Source: Bedellia somnulentella (Eukaryota; Arthropoda; Insecta; Lepidoptera; Bedelliidae). From it: a stretch of 64,000 bases of DNA. The position numbers were made by a program, and so were the translations under genes. The stretch is taken from NCBI GenBank assembly GCA_963576735.1, contig OY755197.1, positions 1,686,501-1,750,500 of the forward strand, read 5' to 3'. Of this stretch, positions 1 to 64,000 are shown piece by piece (position 1 is the stretch's first letter; each line of letters starts with the position of its first letter). The notes below the pieces were generated by a model, which worked only from the letters and a program-made list of their open reading frames with translations, did not search any database and was not told where the DNA came from.

Positions 1-690
1 TATAGATTCGTCATGTCTGTCTGTCTGTCCGTCCGTCCGTCCGTCCGTCCGTATGTCACAGCCAGTTTATTCCGAAACTATAAGAACTACATTATTGAAA
101 ATTGGTGCGTAGATGTATTCTGTAAACCGCATTAAGATTTTAAAATAAAATCTGAAAAAAAACCAAAATTTTTAGGGTTCCCCATACATAGAACTAAAAC
201 TCAAAATTTTTTTTTTCATCAAACCTATACGTGTGGGGTATCTATCAAAAGGTATTTGAAAATGATGTTGAGGTTTCTTATATCATTTTTTTCAAAACTG
301 AATAGTTTGCGCGAGAGACTTTTCCAAAGTGGTAAAATGTGTGTCCCCCCCCCGTAACTTCTAAAATATGGGCATGATAAAACTGAAAAAAATATATGAT
401 GTGTATTACTATACAAACTACTAACGAAAATTGGTTTGAATGAGATCTAGCTAGTAGTTCTATTTTTAAACGTCATAAATCAAATAACTTACCTAATTGT
501 TTTCAGTATTTGTTTGCTCAATATTAAATCGGTAATAAGTAGACGCTTCAAATTTTCACAGAATATTTACTTGTATATCACCTTTCCTTAAATATCAAAA
601 GGGGGCTCCCATACAAAAACGTAATTTTGTATTATAGATTATATTACGGAACCCTTTGTGCGTGAGGCCGACTCGCACTTGGCCAGTTTT
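1..690 (-). repeat. abundant lepidopteran interspersed repeat
   Basis: Starts with a (GTCT/GTCC)n microsatellite and ends ACGGAACCCTTTGTGCG...GACTCGCACTTGGCC. I recognise this unit as a very common lepidopteran repeat; class and orientation are uncertain. Confidence 0.7.
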
Positions 691-691
691 T

Positions 692-1289
692 TGTTATTTG
701 GTAATAGAGTAGTGTTTATATCTTTTAACAAATCTTCGACGGAATCATAAGAAGAGTTCAATTTAATTTTTGCATTTTGGGACAATCTATTTTTTAAAAC
801 GAAATTAATTTATTGTTTCTGACAAATTGGATTATTAAGCAGAGAACTGTAATATTCGATTCCATCGATGAGTTGTTTTATTGTGTTTTCGTCTTCATTT
901 GTCAAAATCGGTAATAAGCTAAGCGCCGTTTTTAAATCAAATTCCATTTTTAACCTGTTTAAATTACTACTAGATAAGTCACCAAATGTATTATTACTAC
1001 AAACTGGCTTTACATGTAACTTATTACAAAAATGTTGAATTTCTAAATAATACTTTTTTATATTTTCACAATTATTCGTTATTAATGTCAATATTTCTCC
1101 TGTAAATTTTTTATTTTTTATTTCTGATTCAATTACAGGAATAAGTAAAGTGTATGTATTAAATATATCGGTCGCTTGTTGTAACACTTTTTCCATTTTT
1201 TCCGGAGTTCTCTTTTCGTAACTCAACTTATTTAAGTTATCTTTTATAGACTTTAATTTAATGCCGATATCATTTAGCTCTTCGGCCAT
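692..1289 (-). pseudogene. gag-like ORF of a Ty3/gypsy-type LTR element, interrupted and truncated
   Basis: Read on the minus strand from a Met near 1289, the frame encodes a helical protein with LKTALSLLPIL and LIDGIEYYSSLL, resembling insect gypsy-group Gag N-termini from memory of the family. A stop near 810 interrupts it; similarity continues in the same frame to about 695, where the element is cut by the first repeat. Not functional as it stands. Family assignment is inference. Confidence 0.6.
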
Positions 1290-1461
1290 AATAAAAACAT
1301 AAAACACTTTTATACCTACGCATATTAACAAAATCTAAAATGTAAATGAAATTTAACATTACCTTATTTTATACTTCTTACTAACACTTCACGTATTAAA
1401 TCAGTACTGAAGTTCGTTATGTCTTTAAATGTACACAATCAATTATTAATCACATTAGTTT

Positions 1462-1779
1462 TTATGGTTGGTCTCCGGATCTTCCACATGAGGAACAAAC
1501 CCCTTTATCGGCTGGAACGATTGCTCTGGCATGGGAAAAACTGGTATTCATGTTTTGGCGTATAATCTGATTATCAATCCAATCATGGTGACACTTCCTG
1601 TAGCATTTGTACCCAAAATATGTGAGAGCGACCAGCAATATCACAAGAATAGCTACCATCACTGTGCTGATAGCTGAAAGATGGAATTGTAATTGTTCGC
1701 TACTTGCAGTATTCGTTGCTCCAATGCCATTTTGATTGATGGTCACTTCTTCAGGTTGGGGCGCGTTATTATTGCCCAT
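1462..1779 (-). CDS. small membrane protein ORF upstream of the gag-like ORF (105 aa)
   Basis: Starts MGNNN, a possible N-myristoylation signal. One strong hydrophobic segment at about residues 38-57 (STVMVAILVILLVALTYFGY) is followed by a cysteine/basic juxtamembrane stretch (KCYRKCHH) and a C-terminal CSSCG. It lies between the presumed primer-binding site and gag on the same strand, so it probably belongs to the LTR element. No function recognised. Confidence 0.5.
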   Translation of the reverse strand: MGNNNAPQPEEVTINQNGIGATNTASSEQLQFHLSAISTVMVAILVILLVALTYFGYKCYRKCHHDWIDNQIIRQNMNTSFSHARAIVPADKGVCSSCGRSGDQP

Positions 1780-1895
1780 TTTTAGTTATTCGCAAATTTA
1801 TCGATGTTAATTAACACATTTTTGCGTAATTTCTTTCACTTCCCATTACAAATAGTGTGATTACGGTGCACCAGTAGCGCACTCCTAAATATGGC

Positions 1896-1910
1896 ATGGC
1901 AGGGTCGCCA
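1896..1910 (-). other. candidate tRNA primer-binding site
   Basis: On the minus strand the sequence reads TGGCGACCCTGCCAT immediately after ...CCTTACA. Starting TGG (complement of a tRNA CCA end) next to CA is the layout of a PBS after a 5' LTR. Confidence 0.5.
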
Positions 1911-2245
1911 TGTAAGGTTGTGGGTATCAATTGAATGAAACACTCTGACTGCTGGATTAAGACTGTCTATATTTGTCTTAGGTATTCGGTAATATACATG
2001 ATTACATACTAAGTTATAGATATATAAGTATCTATACTACAGCACAAGCGTAAATTTATCGTTACTCTGTCGGTTAGGTTGAGATAAAAATAAACGAAAC
2101 TATTTAAGTGCGAAAGAGATGGTTAGAAACTTAGTATCCTTTATTTTATTCTATAGCTGATGTATACCGCGAGTTATCTAGTTAAAAATGTCGCTCGTAC
2201 TAGCTGGGCTGCTGTTATTTATTACCTACGAGTACTTAACGATTT
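1911..2245 (-). repeat. 5' LTR of the minus-strand LTR element (outer end uncertain)
   Basis: The inner edge is at 1911 (TGTAAGG on plus, ending ...TTACA on minus). Positions 2040-2245 are homologous in inverted orientation to 35300-35470 (shared CTAGTACGAGCG, GTTATCG, AAGAGATGG blocks). Confidence 0.5.
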
Positions 2246-2277
2246 ATTTCAAAAAGCTTCCAGTAATTAATTTATAA

Positions 2278-2612
2278 GTGGGTAACCCTGGCGCGACTAC
2301 GTCGCGTCCAATAAAATGAGTTTATTAATTTAATTTTTCTGATTAGCCGGTTTGAAAAAAATCCGACCAATCACAGCGCATCTCTGATCGACTCAAGTTT
2401 GCGCGCGCTTATGACACTCAAGCAAAGTCTATGGGCCAAAATCGAAACTCTGAAATTCTGTAACAATTAACTTAATCCAGTTACATCAGATGTCTGAATT
2501 TTGTGCACACCACGGCCGCGAACTGTACAAAACGATACCTGAACCAAATTTCTAGTTGAACTCATCGCGTCACAGGCTTCCGGGCAAGAAAGAGGCTTAC
2601 AGAAATAATATA
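2278..2612 (+). repeat. element H, copy 1
   Basis: Starts GTGGGTAACCCTGGCGCGAC and ends GCAAGAAAGAGGCTTACAG. Two more copies at 20150 (minus) and 27168 (plus). No ORF or TIR seen; in reverse the ends TGTAAGCC...TTACCCAC could fit a solo LTR. Confidence 0.7.
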
Positions 2613-2732
2613 TAAAGATTTAGGAATAAATTCAAACATAATATTTTTTCATATTTATAATTTTCGTTCAAGTTTCACATGGCGACATTAAATTTAGAAA
2701 GTCTAAATAACACTATCAACTAACACTTCTAG

Positions 2733-57799
<55,067 letters not shown>

Positions 57800-57871
57800 G
57801 TAAGTTTGTTTTAGTGTGTTGTGATGGTTTTGACTTCAAATCTTGCATGGAGAAAATTCTAACTTATTAAA

Positions 57872-58205
57872 AACATAACATAACATAAACGTTCACGCTG
57901 AATATCCCCGAAGGGGTTGGCAGAGGTACTAATACTTCTGAACATCACGTCACTTTGTCATCTGGTGTTCAGAGTACCCACGTTTTGCATGGACACGTGA
58001 TAGGGGTCAGGCCTATCGCCGTTTTTTACGAATACACTGTCATATGACTAAGTACAACTCAGTCATGTGGGTTTCCTCACGATGTTTTCCCTCACCGTTA
58101 ACTACCATGATAAATTAACCACACATATTTCTTTAGAAAAGACAAATTGGTGTAGGCCCGACCCTCGATTTGAACACTAGTCGCTTGCACGGTAACCGGC
58201 GTTCT
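57872..58205 (-). repeat. T1 SINE
   Basis: Full length, ending in the tRNA-like part CTAGTCGCTTGCACGGTAAC. Confidence 0.88.
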
Positions 58206-58614
58206 GTTATTAAAAACGTTTTAGTTTAGCTTGAGAATAAAGATTAACAGCTTAAAGATCTTGGCGCATTAATATTGGAACAAAACTGTTGCAATGAAGA
58301 AATTTAAATAGATGTTTTACGCGATAACTTCTGATTTAGTGGTAAAATTTAATTTAAATTCAAATTCAAAATTCAATATTATTTATTCGATAATATTTAC
58401 ACATTGAGACAACTTAACACAATAAATCATGCTTATCAATAAAATAGATACAATGTATTGAGAATTTTGACCTTTATGTAACATTTATCATAACTCCATT
58501 ATCTATAAACAACATTAATGATTAAAATATTCGCGGGTATTTCAAAATTATTGTCTTAGAACCAACTTCATTGCGGGCACCGCACTAGGCGAACCTGTGT
58601 CGCGGAGACCCGCC
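58206..58614. other. AT-rich sequence with no clear feature
   Basis: TTCAAATTCAAAATTCAATA at ~58355 resembles an inverted LINE 3' tail; otherwise nothing seen. Confidence 0.4.
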
Positions 58615-58768
58615 CCCTGATTACGTATCTTTTGCGACTGTCGATTGTGTCGCAAGTTGCACGATTGTCGCTATCAATGTCATACATTTGTATGCGATTT
58701 GACACTTTTGACAGCGATAATATTGCAACTTGCGACACAATCGCGGTCGCTAAAGATACATAATCAGG
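58615..58768. mobile_element. foldback MITE family F, copy 2
   Basis: CCTGATTACGTATCTTTTGCG ... GATACATAATCAGG; same family as 26234. Confidence 0.85.
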
Positions 58769-59239
58769 GTGCCGTTTGACATCATTGGTGTATGGTTCAA
58801 TTTATAAGCATAAGCGGCATGTAATTAATTAATTATATTCATATACAATTTAAATTTGTTGAATAATTTAAATGTAAACAGTAATTGTTGTATTGTATAT
58901 ATGATAAAACTTGACATATTAAAAGCATCAAGATAATGTAAACTAAAAGTAATATGTAAATGATTAACAGTAAGGGTTAAGTATTTTATTTGATTAATAC
59001 TATTAATTATTACATATATATATATATATTTTATTTGTTTATTAGAGCCAGCCCTATTATAAGACAGCCATTATTATTTAATTAGTAATTAGTTAAACAC
59101 AGGGAATGGCTTTAAATAATTAAAGTGTAAACCTCAACAGAGTAATAATAATATAATTAATTGAATGGTGTAATCCTAAATAAAAGTATTAAAATAAATA
59201 AATAATTGATAATCAAATAATACTAATATATATATATAT
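58769..59239. other. AT-rich sequence with two (TA)n tracts
   Basis: (TA)n at ~59012-59028 and 59226-59240; the second abuts the LTR element. Confidence 0.6.
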
Positions 59240-59627
59240 AACGTCGGCAGGGTAGATCGGCGTAGATTCATGATTCCTCAATCACAAATCAGACACAGAA
59301 ATAAATAATCACAGCTTTAATTAACTTCGCCACTATTCACAAATTAACTAAGTACAAATTATATTGCGTTAACACCGATTAGAAACGTATGACGGTTCCG
59401 AGCACAACCGATCCACTCTTTGTCCATCCTCAGAATGATCCTTGCCCGAACTCCATCAGAGGGCGCACGATTACCTCGTGACCACACCCTTCCGCTTCTT
59501 ACCACTTAGTCAACTGAGTCAAATCAGCAACTCTATTAGGTATTACCGACACGTAGTCAATTCAGTAACTGTATTAGGTGCCGCCGACATGTAGTCAAAT
59601 GAGCAACCATATTAGGTGCCGCCGACA
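59240..59627 (-). repeat. 3' LTR of the gypsy element
   Basis: On minus starts TGTCGGCGGCACC and ends ...CTGCCGACGTT; near-identical to the other LTR (one difference noticed, CCTCAG versus CCTTAG). Confidence 0.9.
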
Positions 59628-59875
59628 CGGCCATCCTGACAAGACACACGTCCTCGTGTGTTACTCGGCATCTGAAACAATATCAGATGGCAATACCACT
59701 TGTCCAAAATACTGACTTCCTCAATGAGGATTGTTCAATTTCAAACAAAAAATACTTTATTACTTAAATGCTTTTCAGGAACTCACACACAAAAAGTTAT
59801 TACAACAATCCTCACTAAAGAAAAGTCACTAATAAGTGTTCGCATTTATGGTTCATAGAGTGATCAAACAAACAG

Positions 59876-60415
59876 ATCATCCCAGTGATCAAACAGTCAG
59901 ATCATCCCAGTGATCAAACAAACAGATCATCCCAGTGATCAAACAAACAGATCATCCCAGTGATCAAACAAACAGATCATCCCAGTGATCAAACAGTCAG
60001 GTCATCCCAGTGACCTTAACCCATATCATTAACGGTCATCCCAGTGACAGCGAAAAATCAGAGTTGGTCATCCCAGTGACCCCAAAACACATCTTCAGCG
60101 GTCATCCCAGTGACCCCGAAACACATCTTTAGTGGTCATCCCAGTGACCCAAAACACATCTTCAGCGGTCATCCCAGTGACCCCGAAACACATTTTTAGT
60201 GGTCATCCCAGTGACCCAAAACACATCTTCAGCGGTCATCCCAGTGACCCCGAAACACATTTTTAGTGGTCATCCCAGTGACCCCAAAACACATCTTCAG
60301 CGGTCATCCCAGTGACCCCGAAACACATTTTTAGTGGTCATCCCAGTGACCCCAAAACACATCTTCAGCGGTCATCCCAGTGACCCTAAAGCCCCTATAT
60401 TCATACTTGGTCATC
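59876..60415. repeat. minisatellite of palindromic units inside the gypsy element
   Basis: About six ~25-bp units with GATCATCCCAGTGATC, then about twelve 33-34-bp units with GGTCATCCCAGTGACC, the latter alternating in a ~67-bp higher-order dimer (ATCTTCAGC / ATTTTTAGT spacers). Lies between the integrase remnant and the 3' LTR. Confidence 0.92.
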
Positions 60416-60699
60416 TCAGTGACCACTACAATTTATCAAATGTCTTACAAAAGACAGATTATACCTACAATCAGAACTAAGAAAATTTATAAACTTAACT
60501 CAACTCATTCAATAAAGATTCAGAACCCAATGGGTCAAACCTCTCTGGCTTTTTCTAAAACTATCATGTCATGGCTCTATTTTTACAGCCTATTGTAACT
60601 GTCCAAAGCCGTTAAAGTGTACCTATATCCTTCTTAAACTTCTACTATTCCAAAGGAACCCTTACATAATGCGTTTAATTTTGTCTGAATTCGTTCTTC

Positions 60700-61870
60700 G
60701 TTTTTGCATTAATAGAAAATCACCGACAGAAAACCTAGTGAATTTAGCCTTGTGCTTATCAAAACCCTCAATAGATTGATCGGTACTCGAAACGGGAATC
60801 AAATGAAATCCACTAGTACAATCAAAGAATAAAAAGAAATTCGCGCCGTTTAATCACGCAATTAAATCTGATATGAAAGGTACAGGAAACTAATCGGGCA
60901 CTGTATTACTATTTAGTTCGCGATAGTCTACGCACGCACATCATATTGGTACCATTACGTTTCTTTACTAATAACGCAGGGCTAGAAAAATGGGGAACCA
61001 CTTCGCCTAATTATGTTAGCTTGTAAAAGTTCATTGACCTTAGCTCTTATCACCCGCCGTTCATCCGGCGTGAACGAATTTTCATCAACTCGTATAGTGG
61101 AAAAACCTACAATAAGATAACTTTCTATTTTTAAAATACCTAGCATCTCGCTTTTTGCAGCGTTACTAACATCGCATCAACTTGTGCTAAATTTATTTCA
61201 GACGCTATGATTACTTGAGAACTATATTCAACATTTAACTTTCGAGCGTGAAATTTGAGATAGACATATTTACGGCAAAGCCTAGCGCTAAAATTTCTCT
61301 ACCTAACATTATGTTACAACGCAGGTACATATCTGGCAAAACGTGGAGTAAAAATACAAATCTAAAATCACAGATCTTCACCTTACGCTATATTTGTACA
61401 GTGCTAAACGTACTACTCAAGCCTATTCCAGTTAATTAACAACATTGTTTTTGCGTTTCCACAAATCTTTAACGCTACGCTCTCTTTAACTAAGGAGAAT
61501 TCGGCACCGGAATCATAATGAAAAATAAACTGCTCACCAGAATGAGTCAGTGTACCTGAAGGTGGTTACACTGCAAAAGTCGACTCTGCTCGACGCGAGT
61601 ACTGGTACCTGACCGGACCTCCGGCGCTGGTGGCGCTCTTGCACCGGCTCGCAACGTGTCGCGTCGTTCCACACTTGAAACACACCAATAGCTTGATGAA
61701 CTGGCTAGTAAAGAGTATGACGTCGCAGTTTTCCCGCTCACTGGCTTAGACTAGAAGCGATGTTTAGGTCTTATCTTAGACCGTCATATATCGGCTTTGT
61801 GTCCAACTTTTCCACAGCTGTAACACTGTGATAACCAATTGGATGCAGATCCTTTTAACGCGCGGCTCAT
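60700..61870 (-). pseudogene. gypsy gag-pol remnants
   Basis: Minus strand, in element order: a CCHC knuckle remnant (CYSCGKVGHK, 61787-61840) lacking its last Cys; an aspartic protease block with YDSGAE (61495-61530); a Ty3/gypsy reverse transcriptase start with SPALLVKK and VDYRELNSNTVPD (60890-61060) broken by a frameshift; then FHLIPVS running into an integrase C-terminal-like KFTRFSVGDFLL (60700-60800). The RT catalytic core, RNase H and most of integrase are missing. Confidence 0.75.
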
Positions 61871-62118
61871 CGCCACGACGAGGCTTCCATCCTGCAGTGG
61901 ATGGAACCGTATCCGTACAGAATCCGTAGTTGCACATCAGGAGCTCGGAGTCGAATTCCGGTAGAGTAACTTTATCACTGGACACTGTAAGAGGTTTTAA
62001 CGCTCCAATAAAGGCTAACATATTTCGATTTTGCACTTCAAATAAACTTTTCCATTTATTGTCACTTTCTTTATATTACGATTCCCGAAATCGGCGTTGG
62101 GGAGATCCCGCTTCTGAT

Positions 62119-62506
62119 AACGTCGGCAGGGTAGATCGGCGTAGATTCATGATTCCTCAATCACAAATCAGACACAGAAATAAATAATCACAGCTTTAAT
62201 TAACTTCGCCACTATTCACAAATTAACTAAGTACAAATTATATTGCGTTAACACCGATTAGAAACGTATGACGGTTCCGAGCACAACCGATCCACTCTTT
62301 GTCCATCCTTAGAATGATCCTTGCCCGAACTCCATCAGAGGGCGCACGATTACCTCGTGACCACACCCTTCCGCTTCTTACCACTTAGTCAACTGAGTCA
62401 AATCAGCAACTCTATTAGGTATTACCGACACGTAGTCAATTCAGTAACTGTATTAGGTGCCGCCGACATGTAGTCAAATGAGCAACCATATTAGGTGCCG
62501 CCGACA
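62119..62506 (-). repeat. 5' LTR of the gypsy element
   Basis: Partner of 59240-59627, same length. The adjoining inner sequence on minus reads TCAGAAGCGGGATC, a likely start of the leader/primer-binding region. Confidence 0.9.
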
Positions 62507-62840
62507 TATATATATGTATATATAGCAACTGCATAATAATAAACTCATTTCATAATTTGTAAAATATGTTCTGTATCTCGTATGACAAATCTTGTAAAGT
62601 GGCTTTTAATTCGGATTTAATCTGAATAACATTTTTATGTTTAAGGTCACATAATTTAAATTACAGCTGTCTGGTTTTAAGACAAATTCGTCTCAATCTC
62701 AAACTTAACTCAAAAAAAGGGATTTCTTAGCTCATATATTTTTTTAGCGTATCTACGTTTTCCTAAAATGTCGAAAATCTGGTATGTTCTCTATAGATAA
62801 GTTTTTTTAATAAAACAATACAACGAAAAGGAGAAAAGAC
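62507..62840. other. AT-rich sequence with no recognised feature
   Basis: Nothing identified apart from a (TA)n-like flank at the LTR. Confidence 0.5.
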
Positions 62841-63074
62841 ATACATATACTCACGGCTATAAATCCCTAGAAGGGGTAGCCAGAGCCAAGGAATAAGAAA
62901 TTTCTCAGCCACTTTTGGAAACTTGTGTGGGGAAAAGATGGTAAAATAAAGATTTTTGGTGATGGGTCTCCAACCGCATCGCCCAAAAATCCCCTAAAAG
63001 CCCCCAATACCGTTAGTTGCCTCTTACGTACACCCACCGGAAGAAATGGGGTAGTGATATTCTAAGCCGGCACA
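62841..63074 (-). repeat. family A SINE
   Basis: Full length, last copy in the window. Confidence 0.9.
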
Positions 63075-64000
63075 AAAGAGAGTAAGCGATAAACAATGGA
63101 TCGTTAGCAAAGGTATAAAGAGGTTCATATAGAACTTTTGACCACAGGGTAAAGATGTCTAGTAATTTTTAGAAGTATCACATTCCACAACCAGGCGATA
63201 TACGTCACATTCGTCATCAAGAATCGCCATAAAATTCCTACATCACGGTATACAAGTTTCTACAATAAAGATATATAAAAGTTCCAACTTCATACGGTTG
63301 GAACGCGCTTCTTAGGCATACCAGCGCCTGGTGGAAAATCTTCCCTTTTCCTCAAAACTTTGTTTGGTTAATGCATTAAACAATTTTTTTTAATGCTATA
63401 ATGCGAATATATAACTGACTTAATCTACCAGAGATTTATAGATAAGCATGTGCAGATAATATATGTATGAACATGGTATGAACTACCAATTATATTTGTT
63501 TACTAGTGGATCGTCCCAGCTTCGCACGGGTAGCGTTGTTTTTTTAAATATCTGAGGTTTCTTTCTTCAGTCACTGCTCAAGCACTGTGAAATTCAGCGC
63601 AATGTTTTCAATTTATTAAATGTATAGCACTCCCTAAACAGTGTAGTTTGGTGATTTTAAATGCGCTTTGATGAACGGTTCAGTATTTCCGTTTAATATC
63701 AAATTTTTAAATAAAACGCTATGAAGTATTTATAACAATCTAAAAAATAAATCATTTCATTATGTGATGTAGGATGCAACTACTGGCGCCATCTAGTATG
63801 TTATATGTAAATTAGTAAAGATTTGGTTTTGATCACGGGCGATTATTTTATGTACAATTTCGGTGTTTGTCTACCGATTTCTATGATTCTTTTTTTATTG
63901 AATAGGTAATAATGTTACCTTTTTTAAATTAGGGATGAGTGAGAGGTTTACAAACGTAAGAGTAAACAAATATAATAAAAATGTTCCGAACTGCTAAGCT
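63075..64000. repeat. mostly unassigned; start of an RTE-like repeat at 63503
   Basis: CTAGTGGATCGTCCCAGCTTC and GCACGGGTAGCGTTG at 63503 mark a repeat end common in Lepidoptera; GATGTAGGATGCAACTACTGG at 63765 is shared with the insertion in mariner. No exon found. Confidence 0.5.

Larger units (their letters stand above)
59240..62506 (-). mobile_element. internally deleted Ty3/gypsy LTR retrotransposon
   Basis: Two direct repeats of ~388 bp (59240-59627 and 62119-62506) enclose 2.5 kb with remnants of gag, protease, reverse transcriptase and integrase on the minus strand, plus a minisatellite. Flanked by (TA)n. Confidence 0.88.

Noticed and set aside
59876..60415. CRISPR-like array
   Set aside because: Eukaryotic context; spacers are themselves repeated and the units are palindromic minisatellites within a retroelement.

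Overview
The window is insect genomic DNA, almost certainly lepidopteran. It carries the middle and 3' part of one large plus-strand gene, an L-type voltage-gated calcium channel alpha1 subunit (Cav1, Drosophila Ca-alpha1D type). The lepidopteran call rests on the repeats: the opening repeat, the GTCGGGTCAGCTAGT and CCCGCGACTTCGTCC repeat ends, and tRNA-derived SINEs. I cannot name the species.

The channel gene runs from 2733 to at least 57799 in 35 constitutive or alternative exons plus two candidate microexons and one duplicated partial exon. All junctions are GT-AG and their phases agree along the whole chain, giving about 4.2 kb of coding sequence (about 1,400 codons). In order it encodes the beta-subunit binding site (AID) of the I-II linker, domain II, the II-III loop, domain III, the III-IV linker, domain IV, the EF-hand, pre-IQ and IQ calmodulin region, and part of the C-tail. 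Domain I and the promoter lie upstream of the window; the true C-terminus is not resolved. The pore glutamates of domains II, III and IV are all present (TGEDW, TFEGW, TGEAW), and the sequence is L-type throughout.

The introns are crowded with mobile DNA: (i) about 45 copies of a ~245-bp SINE-like family (here 'family A') with a (TATG)n tail, in both orientations; (ii) about a dozen copies of a ~350-bp tRNA-derived SINE (T1), plus smaller tRNA-derived families; (iii) a 5'-truncated Jockey/CR1-type LINE with an open 431-codon reverse transcriptase frame (13256-15016) and 3' fragments of another LINE (family B); (iv) a mariner with two stops and a nested insertion (29622-31412); (v) a young, internally deleted Ty3/gypsy element with near-identical LTRs (59240-62506); (vi) the 5' part of another LTR element on the minus strand (692-2245); (vii) several TIR or foldback MITEs.

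The most interesting signals lie in the channel gene's splicing: a mutually exclusive pair of 108-nt IIIS5 exons (23655 and 26561) that differ at a dihydropyridine-contact threonine; a 9-nt microexon that would insert three residues in the IQ helix; a 24-nt cassette in the II-III loop; and an in-frame duplication of the end of the AID exon whose visible differences are all synonymous. Inverted family A copies closely bracket exons 14 and 20, and repeats end within tens of bases of many splice acceptors.
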